From Bacteroides sp. (GTDB taxonomy: Bacteria > Bacteroidota > Bacteroidia > Bacteroidales > Bacteroidaceae), in assembly GCA_021201335.1 (NCBI GenBank), contig JAJQFD010000044.1:90456-154455 (forward strand): DNA of 64,000 bases, given 5' to 3'. Positions 18,921 through 26,930 of this stretch are shown here, piece by piece (the first letter of the stretch is position 1; the number at the start of each line of letters is the position of its first letter). Below the pieces are notes generated by a model. It worked only from the letters and a program-made list of their open reading frames with translations, was not told the origin of the DNA and ran no database searches. The position numbers were made by a program, and so were the translations under genes.

Positions 18921-20594
18921 ATGGATAAATTTGTTATAGGACTCGACTATGGAAGTGACTCAGCCCGTGCCATTATTGTCAATGCACTGACCGGAGACAC
19001 AGTGGCCACATCAGTAATGAACTATCCGCGTTGGAGCAAAGAATTGTACTGCGATCCGGCTGCCAACCAATATCGCCAGCATCCACTTGATTATATAGAA
19101 ACATTGGAAGGCACGATACGCGATGCCCTTTCCAAATCTCCGGCCGGAACAGCTGAAAACGTTGTCGGGATAGCTTTCGATACAACTGGAAGTACACCGG
19201 GCTTTACCGATGCTACCGGTACTCCACTAGCTATGCTTCCTGAATTTGCAGAGAATCCCAATGCCATGTTTGTATTGTGGAAAGACCATACTGCCATTAA
19301 AGAAGCCGGAGAGATCAATGACCTTTGTAAAAAATGGGATATTGACTACTCTGCCTACGAAGGTGGTATCTATTCTTCGGAATGGTTCTGGGCAAAAGCT
19401 CTTCACATATTGCGTGAAGATGAATCTGTACGCTCCAAAGCTTATTCTATTGTGGAATACAGCGAATGGCTGCCTGCACTTATTACCGGAGTAAACAAAT
19501 GCGATGGTATTATTCGTAGCCGTTGCGCGAATGGACACAAAGCGATGTGGCACGAGAAATGGGGAGGACTCCCCAGTGAAGAATTTTTGACCGCACTTGA
19601 TCCACTCCTGAGTGGCTTCCGTGATCGTTTGTTCGATGAAACTGAAACAGCTGATAAGCCCGTCGGTACCTTGTGTGAAGAATGGGCGAAACGTCTCGGA
19701 CTCTCAACTGATGTAGTAGTAGCTGGTGGAGCATTCGACTGCCACATGGGAGCTGTGGGTGCTGGTATTACGCCTTATACATTTGTGCGTGTAATTGGTA
19801 CTTCTACCTGCGATGTGATGGTAGCTTCTTACGAAGACATTGGTCACAACCTTATTAAAGGTATTTGCGGACAAGTAGATGGTTCTGTTATTCCGGGGAT
19901 GATTGGTTTGGAAGCCGGACAATCCGGCTTTGGTGATATCTACGCCTGGTTCCGCCGGGTATTGGAGTTCCCGTTGAAAAACATTATCGGCAAATCGAAC
20001 CTGATTGATGAAGCTACGAAAGAAAGACTAATAGCAGAAGCAGTCGACCAGATTATCCCTGCCCTTACCGAAGAAGCAGAAAAGATTCCGGTGAGCGAAA
20101 GCACCATCATTGCTACCGACTGGATGAACGGTCGCCGTACACCGGATGCGAATCAATTACTGAAAGGTACTATTACCGGGTTGACTCTTGGTAGTACTGC
20201 ACCGCGTATATTCCGCGCATTAGTAGAAGCAACGGCTTTCGGTTCCAAAGCCATTGTAAATCGTTTCCGCGAAGAAGGAGTACGCATTGACAATGTGATT
20301 GGTATAGGCGGTATTGCTTTGAAATCTCCTTTTGTGATGCAAACACTGAGCGATGTACTGAATATGTCTATCAAAGTTTGTAAAACCGACCAGGCTTGTG
20401 CGTTAGGTGCAGCCATGTTTGCAGCTACTGCAGCCGGAGTTTACAACAAGGTTGAAGACGCTCAGCAGGCAATGTCATCTGGTTTTGCACGCGAATACCA
20501 TCCCAATCCTGAGAACGCAAAAGCTTATCAGGAAATTTACGATAAGTATATAAAACTGGGACAATTCACTGAGAAGGAATTGTTTAGTGCATAA
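18921..20594 (+). CDS. araB: Ribulokinase
   Basis: A 557-residue FGGY-family sugar kinase that phosphorylates L-ribulose with ATP to L-ribulose-5-phosphate. The N-terminus is FVIGLDYGSDSARAIIVNA, the phosphate-binding loop of the family. The long ribulokinase insertions are present, with VVGIAFDTTGSTP, EYSEWLPALITG, VAGGAFDCHMGAVGAGI (FGGY first signature region), TDWMNGRRTPDAN and IGGIALKSPFVMQTLSDVL near the C-terminus. Length is in the usual 550-570 range. The start follows the right inverted repeat of the preceding element by three bases, so the leader of this gene is now supplied by that element. Confidence 0.95.
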   Translation: MDKFVIGLDYGSDSARAIIVNALTGDTVATSVMNYPRWSKELYCDPAANQYRQHPLDYIETLEGTIRDALSKSPAGTAENVVGIAFDTTGSTPGFTDATGTPLAMLPEFAENPNAMFVLWKDHTAIKEAGEINDLCKKWDIDYSAYEGGIYSSEWFWAKALHILREDESVRSKAYSIVEYSEWLPALITGVNKCDGIIRSRCANGHKAMWHEKWGGLPSEEFLTALDPLLSGFRDRLFDETETADKPVGTLCEEWAKRLGLSTDVVVAGGAFDCHMGAVGAGITPYTFVRVIGTSTCDVMVASYEDIGHNLIKGICGQVDGSVIPGMIGLEAGQSGFGDIYAWFRRVLEFPLKNIIGKSNLIDEATKERLIAEAVDQIIPALTEEAEKIPVSESTIIATDWMNGRRTPDANQLLKGTITGLTLGSTAPRIFRALVEATAFGSKAIVNRFREEGVRIDNVIGIGGIALKSPFVMQTLSDVLNMSIKVCKTDQACALGAAMFAATAAGVYNKVEDAQQAMSSGFAREYHPNPENAKAYQEIYDKYIKLGQFTEKELFSA

Positions 20595-20608
20595 ATCTAT
20601 CGCTGTCC

Positions 20609-20643
20609 TTATCATCTGGAACAAGTACTGTTCCGGATGATAA
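20609..20643 (+). promoter_or_regulatory. Long hairpin between araB and GH127
   Basis: TTATCATCTGGAACA (20609-20623) pairs with TGTTCCGGATGATAA (20629-20643), giving a 15-bp stem with one T-G wobble and a 5-base loop. No T-run follows, so it is more likely an mRNA processing or stabilising structure, or a weak attenuator, than a terminator. Confidence 0.55.
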
Positions 20644-20680
20644 AGATATCTTACGCCTATCCTAATAATAACTTCTAACC

Positions 20681-23026
20681 ATGAAACCTTTAACCTTTAT
20701 ATTCACCTTATTATTTTCAGTAAATCTATTTGCTCAACAACCTAAACCAATACAACTATTTCCCCTGTCGGATATACAATTATTGGAAAGCCCTTTCTTA
20801 CAAGCTCAGCAGGTTGATCTGAAATACATTCTTGCCATGGAGCCGGATAAGCTTCTTGCTCCTTATCTCCGGGAAGCCGGACTTACTCCCAAAAGTTCCT
20901 CGTATACCAACTGGGAAAATACCGGATTGGATGGACATATTGGTGGTCATTATCTTTCTGCACTGGCCATGATGTATGCCTCAACTGGCAACGAAGAGAT
21001 AAAGCAGCGATTAGATTACATGATCCAGGAACTGAAGAGATGCCAAGACGCTGTAGGGACAGGATTTATCGGTGGTACACCGGGTAGTATTCCTATGTGG
21101 CAGGAAGTTAAAGAAGGAAACATCCGCGCATCGGGCTTTAGTCTGAACGATAAATGGGTTCCTCTCTACAATATTCATAAAACATATGCCGGTTTGCGGG
21201 ATGCTTATCTCTTCGGTGGGAATACGACAGCCCGCAATATGCTGATAAAGCTTACCGACTGGATGATAGATATTACTGCCGGATTGAATGAGGAGCAAAT
21301 GCAAGATATGCTCCGCAGTGAACACGGAGGATTGAACGAAACGTTTGCAGATGTGTACGAGATAACCAAAGATCCTAAATACCTTACTTTAGCCAAACGT
21401 TTTTCTCACTTGTTTATCTTAAATCCTTTGCTGGAAAAGCAAGATAAACTAACCGGACTACATGCCAACACCCAAATACCCAAAGTGATTGGTTATAAAC
21501 GCATTGCCGACCTCGAAGATAATAAAGCATGGGATGATGCTTCTTCTTTCTTCTGGCAAACAGTAGTTAACAATCGTTCTGTAAGTATCGGAGGTAACAG
21601 CGTCCGTGAGCATTTCCATGCAGCAGACAACTTTGAACCCATGATTGCGGATAGAGAAGGCCCCGAAACCTGTAATACCTATAATATGCTTCGCCTCAGC
21701 AATATGTTATTCCAGACGACTTGCGATACCCATTACCTGGATTACTACGAACGGGCTCTCTACAATCATATTCTTTCTTCTCAAGAGCCAGAAAAAGGTG
21801 GCTTTGTTTACTTCACTTCTATGCGCCCGGGGCATTATCGGGTTTACTCCCAGCCTCACACCAGTATGTGGTGTTGTGTAGGTTCCGGACTGGAAAACCA
21901 TACCAAATACGGCGAACTTATTTATGCTCATACTTCAGATGCCCTTTTGGTAAATCTCTTTATTCCTTCCCGTCTAAATTGGAAAGATAAAGGAGTAACT
22001 CTTGTACAGGAAACACGCTTCCCGGACGAAGAGCAAGTTCTTTTCCGATTAGAGGAAAGCGGTAAAAAACCTTTCAGCTTGAAAATACGTTATCCCGAGT
22101 GGGTACGTAATTCTTCTGAAGTAACAATAACCGTAAACGGCAAGAAAGTTACAACTCCTGAACCGGACAACGGATACATTACCATTAACCGTAAATGGAA
22201 AAAAGGCGACGAAGTGACGATTAACTTCCCCATGTCATTAACGATGGAACAATTGCCCGATAAGTCAGACTTTTATTCCTTCAAATATGGCCCAATTGTT
22301 TTAGCAGCCAAGATTGGTGCGGAAGATATGAAAGGATTGTATGCCGACGACAGCAGAGGGGGACATATCGCCCACGGGCATCAGATTCCTCTACACGAAG
22401 TACCAACTCTTATCGGAGAATCCAATCAACTACTTGCTTACTTCCAAAAGGAAGGAGATAAGTTAGCTTTCTCCTACAATGGAAATACTTTCCCTACCAG
22501 AAAGCTGGAACTTATTCCTTTCTTCCGTTTACACAATTCCCGCTATGCAGTTTATTTCCGTCAGGTAACTACGCAAGGACTGGAAGCGATGAAAGAAGAA
22601 GTCACTCGCCGCGAACAACAAGCTGCTGAATTAGCCACACGTACCGTAGACCTTATTTATCCGGGAGAGCAACAGCCGGAATCAGATCACTTTATTAAGT
22701 TTGAAGATTCTCAAACGGGCAGCCGGGATAACCGTCACTTCCGTAGCGCCAGAGGTTGGTTTGGTTATGAACTTAAAGCGAAAGATACAGTAGGCAACCT
22801 AGTATTGATCTATCATAAAAGAGATCGCAATCCGGAAACAAAGATTCTAATCAATGAGGTAGAAATAACAGGGCAACCGTCTCTAACGGATGTAGATGAG
22901 AACTTTCACCGCGCCACCTACGAACTTCCTCAAAAGCTGAGTGCCGGTACACATTTAATCAAGTTCATGCCGGGAGAAGGAAGCAATCAGACAGCCAGAA
23001 TTTATGAAGTAAGATTAACGAAATAA
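20681..23026 (+). CDS. GH127 beta-L-arabinofuranosidase
   Basis: A 781-residue secreted enzyme (signal MKPLTFIFTLLFSVNLFAQQ) of family GH127, which removes beta-L-arabinofuranose residues. The zinc-cysteine centre of the family is visible: E329 and C331 in GPETCNTYNMLRLSNMLF, and C398-C399 in TSMWCCVGSGLENHTKYGE. In the characterised Bifidobacterium enzyme these residues bind zinc and the first Cys of the CC pair is the nucleophile. The double alpha/alpha core at residues 25-430 is followed by beta domains. It lies downstream of araB and 30 bases before GH97, and should release arabinose in the periplasm for the symporter. Confidence 0.92.
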   Translation: MKPLTFIFTLLFSVNLFAQQPKPIQLFPLSDIQLLESPFLQAQQVDLKYILAMEPDKLLAPYLREAGLTPKSSSYTNWENTGLDGHIGGHYLSALAMMYASTGNEEIKQRLDYMIQELKRCQDAVGTGFIGGTPGSIPMWQEVKEGNIRASGFSLNDKWVPLYNIHKTYAGLRDAYLFGGNTTARNMLIKLTDWMIDITAGLNEEQMQDMLRSEHGGLNETFADVYEITKDPKYLTLAKRFSHLFILNPLLEKQDKLTGLHANTQIPKVIGYKRIADLEDNKAWDDASSFFWQTVVNNRSVSIGGNSVREHFHAADNFEPMIADREGPETCNTYNMLRLSNMLFQTTCDTHYLDYYERALYNHILSSQEPEKGGFVYFTSMRPGHYRVYSQPHTSMWCCVGSGLENHTKYGELIYAHTSDALLVNLFIPSRLNWKDKGVTLVQETRFPDEEQVLFRLEESGKKPFSLKIRYPEWVRNSSEVTITVNGKKVTTPEPDNGYITINRKWKKGDEVTINFPMSLTMEQLPDKSDFYSFKYGPIVLAAKIGAEDMKGLYADDSRGGHIAHGHQIPLHEVPTLIGESNQLLAYFQKEGDKLAFSYNGNTFPTRKLELIPFFRLHNSRYAVYFRQVTTQGLEAMKEEVTRREQQAAELATRTVDLIYPGEQQPESDHFIKFEDSQTGSRDNRHFRSARGWFGYELKAKDTVGNLVLIYHKRDRNPETKILINEVEITGQPSLTDVDENFHRATYELPQKLSAGTHLIKFMPGEGSNQTARIYEVRLTK

Positions 23027-23056
23027 ACATCCTAAACTAACAATTTGTAACGAGTA

Positions 23057-24991
23057 ATGAAAAGCAAACTATTTATCGCCTCCTTTCTTGTTCCCACTAT
23101 ACTGGGGGCACAAGAAGTCCGAAGTCCGGATGGGGCTTTAAAAGTAAGCCTACAGTTGCAAGAAGGAAAACCCTCTTACAACGTAACTTACAAGAAAAAA
23201 ACGATGCTGGAAGAATCTCCCCTGGGAGTTGAAACTTCTATCGGAAGTTTCTCCAGTCAATTAATCCCGCAAGGAACCAGCACCCAGCTTATAGAGGAAA
23301 CATACTTCCTGCCTCATGCCAAAGCCAGCAGAGTGCATTATGTAGCCAATGAGTTGGTAAGTACTTACACCAATTCTACCCATGATACCCTGCAAATCAT
23401 TTTTCGCGTAGCCAACAATGACATCTCGCTTGCGTATCGTCTTAATTCGCCTAAAAGTACCCATTGCACTATACAGCGGGAACTTACCGGCTTTGATTTT
23501 CCGGCATACACCACCACCTTTATTACTCCACAGGCACCGTGGGGAGAGGGATGGATGAAAACCAAACCCAGCTACGAAGAAGAGTATACGCTGGATGAAC
23601 CCATCGGTACTCCTTCCAAATACGGAATCGGATACACCTTCCCTGCCCTCTTTCACCTGGGTAATGATGGTTGGGTTCTTGTTTCTGAAACAGGAGTCAG
23701 CAGTCTTTACGCGGGAACCAAGCTGAGTGAAGGAACCAAAGACGGCCTTTATACCATATCCTTTCCCGAAGCAGAAGAAAATCATGGTGTAGCAGATGCT
23801 ACAGTAACAGCCAGATTGCCTCTTCTTACTTCCTGGAAAACGATTACCGTAGGCCAAACTCTCAAGCCCATTGTAGAAACAACTTCCGCTTACGATGTAG
23901 TCAAACCTCTTTATGAACCTTCTCAGGTTTATAAACCCGGGCGATCTACCTGGAGCTGGATAGTATGGCAGGATCATAGCATCAACTATGAAGATCAGGT
24001 TAAGTTTATCGATCTGTCGGCCGCTCTAAACTTTGAATATGTATTGATTGATAATTGGTGGGATCGAAACATCGGTCGTGAGAAAATGGCTGAACTCATT
24101 CGTTACGCCCATTCAAAAAATGTAGAGGTTATTCTTTGGTATAATTCAAACGGCTCCTGGAATGATGCCCCCCAGACTCCGCAGGATTGTATGGATACAG
24201 CTCCGGCGCGCCGCCGGGAAATGGCCTGGCTAAAAGCCGTGGGTGTAAAGGGTATTAAAGTAGATTTCTTCGGGGGAGACAAGCAAGTTACCATGAAACT
24301 TTATGAAGATATTCTGACCGATGCCAATGAATACGGCATTTCTGTCAACTTTCATGGCGCCACATTGCCACGTGGATGGGAACGTATGTATCCCAATCAC
24401 ATGACGAGTGAAGCAGCCTTAGTTTCCGAGAACCTGATATTTAACCAATACTTTACCGATCGTGAAGTTTACAGCAGTACCATCCTTCCTTTTACCCGCA
24501 ACGCGGTCTGCGGTATGGATTTCGGCCCGGTGCTCTTCAATAAACGTTATTCGAAAGATCAACAGAGCGGCACTACCCGGAAAACGACAGATGCATTTCA
24601 GGTAGCCAGTTCCGTGATTTACCAATCGGCTACCCAACACATGGGTATCACCCCCAATAACCTGAATGAACAACCCGCTTACGTGCTCGATTTCATAAAG
24701 AAAGTACCTACCGTATGGGATGAAACCCGGTTCATTGATGGTTATCCCGGCAAATACTTTATAGTAGCCCGCCGCTACGGAAGCAAGTGGTACATTGCAG
24801 GCAGCAATGCAGAAGAACAAGCTAAAAAGGTTATGCTATCCCTACCCTGGTTAGCCGGCAAAGAGTTACAACTTATTTATGATAAAGAAGACCGCTCAGC
24901 CGGACTTAACACAGTAACGACTGATAAAAAGGGTAACTTACCTATTGAAATGAAAAGTCAGGGAGGCTTTGTTATTTACACCACAGATTAA
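23057..24991 (+). CDS. GH97-family glycoside hydrolase
   Basis: A 644-residue secreted GH97 enzyme (signal MKSKLFIASFLVPTILGAQE). It has the N-terminal beta-sandwich (VRSPDGALKVSLQLQEGKPSYNVTYKKK), a TIM barrel with STWSWIVWQDHSINYEDQVKFIDLSA, YVLIDNWWD, VILWYNSNGSWND and GIKVDFFGGDKQ, and a C-terminal sheet domain. D403 in the KVDFF motif occupies the position of the nucleophile in retaining GH97 members, so this is probably a retaining enzyme such as an alpha-galactosidase or beta-L-arabinopyranosidase rather than an inverting alpha-glucosidase. Its place between GH127 and GH51 favours an arabinose-related substrate, which is inference. Confidence 0.88.
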   Translation: MKSKLFIASFLVPTILGAQEVRSPDGALKVSLQLQEGKPSYNVTYKKKTMLEESPLGVETSIGSFSSQLIPQGTSTQLIEETYFLPHAKASRVHYVANELVSTYTNSTHDTLQIIFRVANNDISLAYRLNSPKSTHCTIQRELTGFDFPAYTTTFITPQAPWGEGWMKTKPSYEEEYTLDEPIGTPSKYGIGYTFPALFHLGNDGWVLVSETGVSSLYAGTKLSEGTKDGLYTISFPEAEENHGVADATVTARLPLLTSWKTITVGQTLKPIVETTSAYDVVKPLYEPSQVYKPGRSTWSWIVWQDHSINYEDQVKFIDLSAALNFEYVLIDNWWDRNIGREKMAELIRYAHSKNVEVILWYNSNGSWNDAPQTPQDCMDTAPARRREMAWLKAVGVKGIKVDFFGGDKQVTMKLYEDILTDANEYGISVNFHGATLPRGWERMYPNHMTSEAALVSENLIFNQYFTDREVYSSTILPFTRNAVCGMDFGPVLFNKRYSKDQQSGTTRKTTDAFQVASSVIYQSATQHMGITPNNLNEQPAYVLDFIKKVPTVWDETRFIDGYPGKYFIVARRYGSKWYIAGSNAEEQAKKVMLSLPWLAGKELQLIYDKEDRSAGLNTVTTDKKGNLPIEMKSQGGFVIYTTD

Positions 24992-25040
24992 GGACGAGAA
25001 CAAATACATCTTATCCATATTATATCCATAACAACAATCG

Positions 25041-25127
25041 ATAACACCCCCATGTTATCACATATAACACCCCCATGTTATTATACATTACACCCCCATG
25101 TAATGAGCTATAACACCCCCATGTTAT
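25041..25127. repeat. Four dyad repeats at exact 23-bp period upstream of GH51
   Basis: Units start at 25041, 25064, 25087 and 25110. Three read ATAACA-CCCCCA-TGTTAT and the third reads ATTACA-CCCCCA-TGTAAT. Each is an 18-bp inverted repeat with 6-bp arms around a constant CCCCCA centre, separated by unrelated 5-base spacers. In the third unit both arms change together, which keeps the symmetry. The array ends 105 bases before the GH51 start, so it probably controls GH51 expression, either as an operator array or as small RNA hairpins. Confidence 0.8.
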
Positions 25128-25232
25128 AGATGCATAAATAAAATATAAGAGAGATAAGATATAACTCTGTTATCCGTTAACAATCTGTCTTTTAATATTA
25201 AAAATACACTATCAACAATTTATAATAGAATA

Positions 25233-26777
25233 ATGATGAAAAAGCAAATTTTAATTGGTATGGCTTTAGTAGCCTCTATGTCACTTTCTGCCCAGAAAGA
25301 AGCGTCAATCACTATAAAAGTGAACGAAGGAAAACAAACTATTCCGAAAGAAATTTACGGGCAATTCGCGGAGCACCTCGGCACTTGTATTTATGGTGGA
25401 TTATGGGTAGGCGAAAATTCTTCTATTCCTAACACCAATGGCTATCGTACAGATGTACTGAATGCGCTGAAAGAACTTAAAATACCCGTACTCCGTTGGC
25501 CGGGAGGTTGTTTTGCCGACGAATATCACTGGATGGATGGAATTGGTCCGAAAGAAAACCGTCCTAAAATGGTGAATAATAACTGGGGAGGAACGATCGA
25601 AGATAATAGTTTCGGTACACACGAATTCCTGAATCTATGTGAAATCTTAGGTTGCGAACCATACATCAGCGGTAATGTAGGTAGTGGAACCGTAGAAGAA
25701 CTGGCCAAATGGGTTGAGTATATGACTTCTGATGGTGATTCGCCGATGGCCAATCTGCGCCGTAAAAACGGCCGTGACAAAGCATGGAAAGTAAAATACC
25801 TCGGTGTGGGCAACGAAAGCTGGGGATGCGGTGGAAACATGCGTCCGGAGTACTATGCAGATCTTTACCGTCGGTATGAAACATATTGCCGTAATTACGA
25901 TAACAACCGTCTGTATAAAATAGCCAGCGGCGCCAGCGATTACGATTATAACTGGACAGAAGTTTTAATGGAGCGTGCCCGTAAAAACATGCATGGAATT
26001 TCTTTGCACTATTATACGGTTACGGGTTGGAGTGGCAGCAAAGGTTCGGCCATTAACTTCACTGACGAAGATTACTACTGGACAATGGGTAAATGCCGCG
26101 AAGTGGAAGACGTTTTGAAGAAACACATCGCTATCATGGATAAGCATGATCCCAGTAAAAAGGTAAATCTTCTTTTGGATGAATGGGGAACCTGGTGGGA
26201 TGAAGAACCCGGTACAATCAGAGGACATCTTTACCAACAGAACAGTTTGCGTGATGCTTTTGTCGCTTCTCTCTCTTTTGATATCTTCCATAAATATACA
26301 GAACGACTTACGATGGCTAACATCGCACAGATTGTAAACGTATTGCAATCAATGATTCTGACGAATGACAACGGTATCGTACTCACTCCCACTTATCATG
26401 TATTCAATATGTATAAAGTTCACCAAGATGCTACTTACCTACCTTTAGAACTTATCTGTGAAGGTATGAAAGTGCGCGACGACCGCACAGTTCCCTTGAT
26501 CAGTACGACTGCCTCCAAAGATAAAGACGGAAAAATACACATCTCTCTTTCAAATATTCACCTGGACGAGACACAGGAAATCACCATTAATCTACCCGAC
26601 GTTAAAACTAAGAACGTAAGCGGACAGATTTTAACTTCAAAAAACATAACTGATCACAACACTTTCGATAAACCAGATGTTGTAAACCTGAAAGAATTCA
26701 AAGGGGCAAAATTCAACAAAGGAGTACTTAAAGTAACCCTGCCAGCGAAGTCTATTGTAACGCTGGAATTGAATTAA
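25233..26777 (+). CDS. GH51 alpha-L-arabinofuranosidase
   Basis: A 514-residue secreted (signal MMKKQILIGMALVASMSLSAQ) GH51 enzyme that removes alpha-L-arabinofuranose from arabinan and arabinoxylan side chains with retention. The barrel motifs are clear: IYGQFAEHLGTCIYGGLW, LRWPGGCFADEYHWMDGIG, the acid/base E195 in GVGNESWGCGG, HYYTVTG, and the nucleophile E317 in LLLDEWGTWW. The C-terminal beta-sandwich is present (residues about 400-514). It has its own upstream region with a four-unit dyad array, so it is likely a separate transcript or has an extra promoter. It starts with two adjacent ATG codons; either may be used. Confidence 0.95.
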   Translation: MMKKQILIGMALVASMSLSAQKEASITIKVNEGKQTIPKEIYGQFAEHLGTCIYGGLWVGENSSIPNTNGYRTDVLNALKELKIPVLRWPGGCFADEYHWMDGIGPKENRPKMVNNNWGGTIEDNSFGTHEFLNLCEILGCEPYISGNVGSGTVEELAKWVEYMTSDGDSPMANLRRKNGRDKAWKVKYLGVGNESWGCGGNMRPEYYADLYRRYETYCRNYDNNRLYKIASGASDYDYNWTEVLMERARKNMHGISLHYYTVTGWSGSKGSAINFTDEDYYWTMGKCREVEDVLKKHIAIMDKHDPSKKVNLLLDEWGTWWDEEPGTIRGHLYQQNSLRDAFVASLSFDIFHKYTERLTMANIAQIVNVLQSMILTNDNGIVLTPTYHVFNMYKVHQDATYLPLELICEGMKVRDDRTVPLISTTASKDKDGKIHISLSNIHLDETQEITINLPDVKTKNVSGQILTSKNITDHNTFDKPDVVNLKEFKGAKFNKGVLKVTLPAKSIVTLELN

Positions 26778-26829
26778 TGAACCGTATGGCTTAAAGTAAA
26801 AAACAAAAAATACTTATTGTATAATAAAT

Positions 26830-26904
26830 GAGTTTGCTGTTAATTATCTGCCCAAAAGAGTTACATTTTGAGTACCGGTTTTTAACAGCAAACTCTTATC
26901 TTTG
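26830..26904 (+). promoter_or_regulatory. Perfect 14-bp inverted repeat and -7 promoter element before transketolase
   Basis: GAGTTTGCTGTTAA (26830-26843) and TTAACAGCAAACTC (26882-26895) are perfect reverse complements separated by 38 bases. Immediately after the right arm is TATCTTTG (26897-26904), matching the Bacteroides -7 consensus TAnnTTTG, 27 bases before the transketolase ATG. A well-spaced -33 TTTG is not evident. The arms flank the expected -33 region, so they could be operator half-sites of a looping regulator. Confidence 0.55.
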
Positions 26905-26930
26905 CAACAAACTAAATAATTGATCGCATT

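Noticed and set aside
20609..20643. Terminator after araB
   Set aside because: The stem is strong but no T-run follows, and the downstream GH127 gene lacks a visible promoter.
25041..25127. CRISPR array
   Set aside because: Repeats are only 18 bp, spacers 5 bp, and no cas genes are near. The unit symmetry and location fit regulation better.
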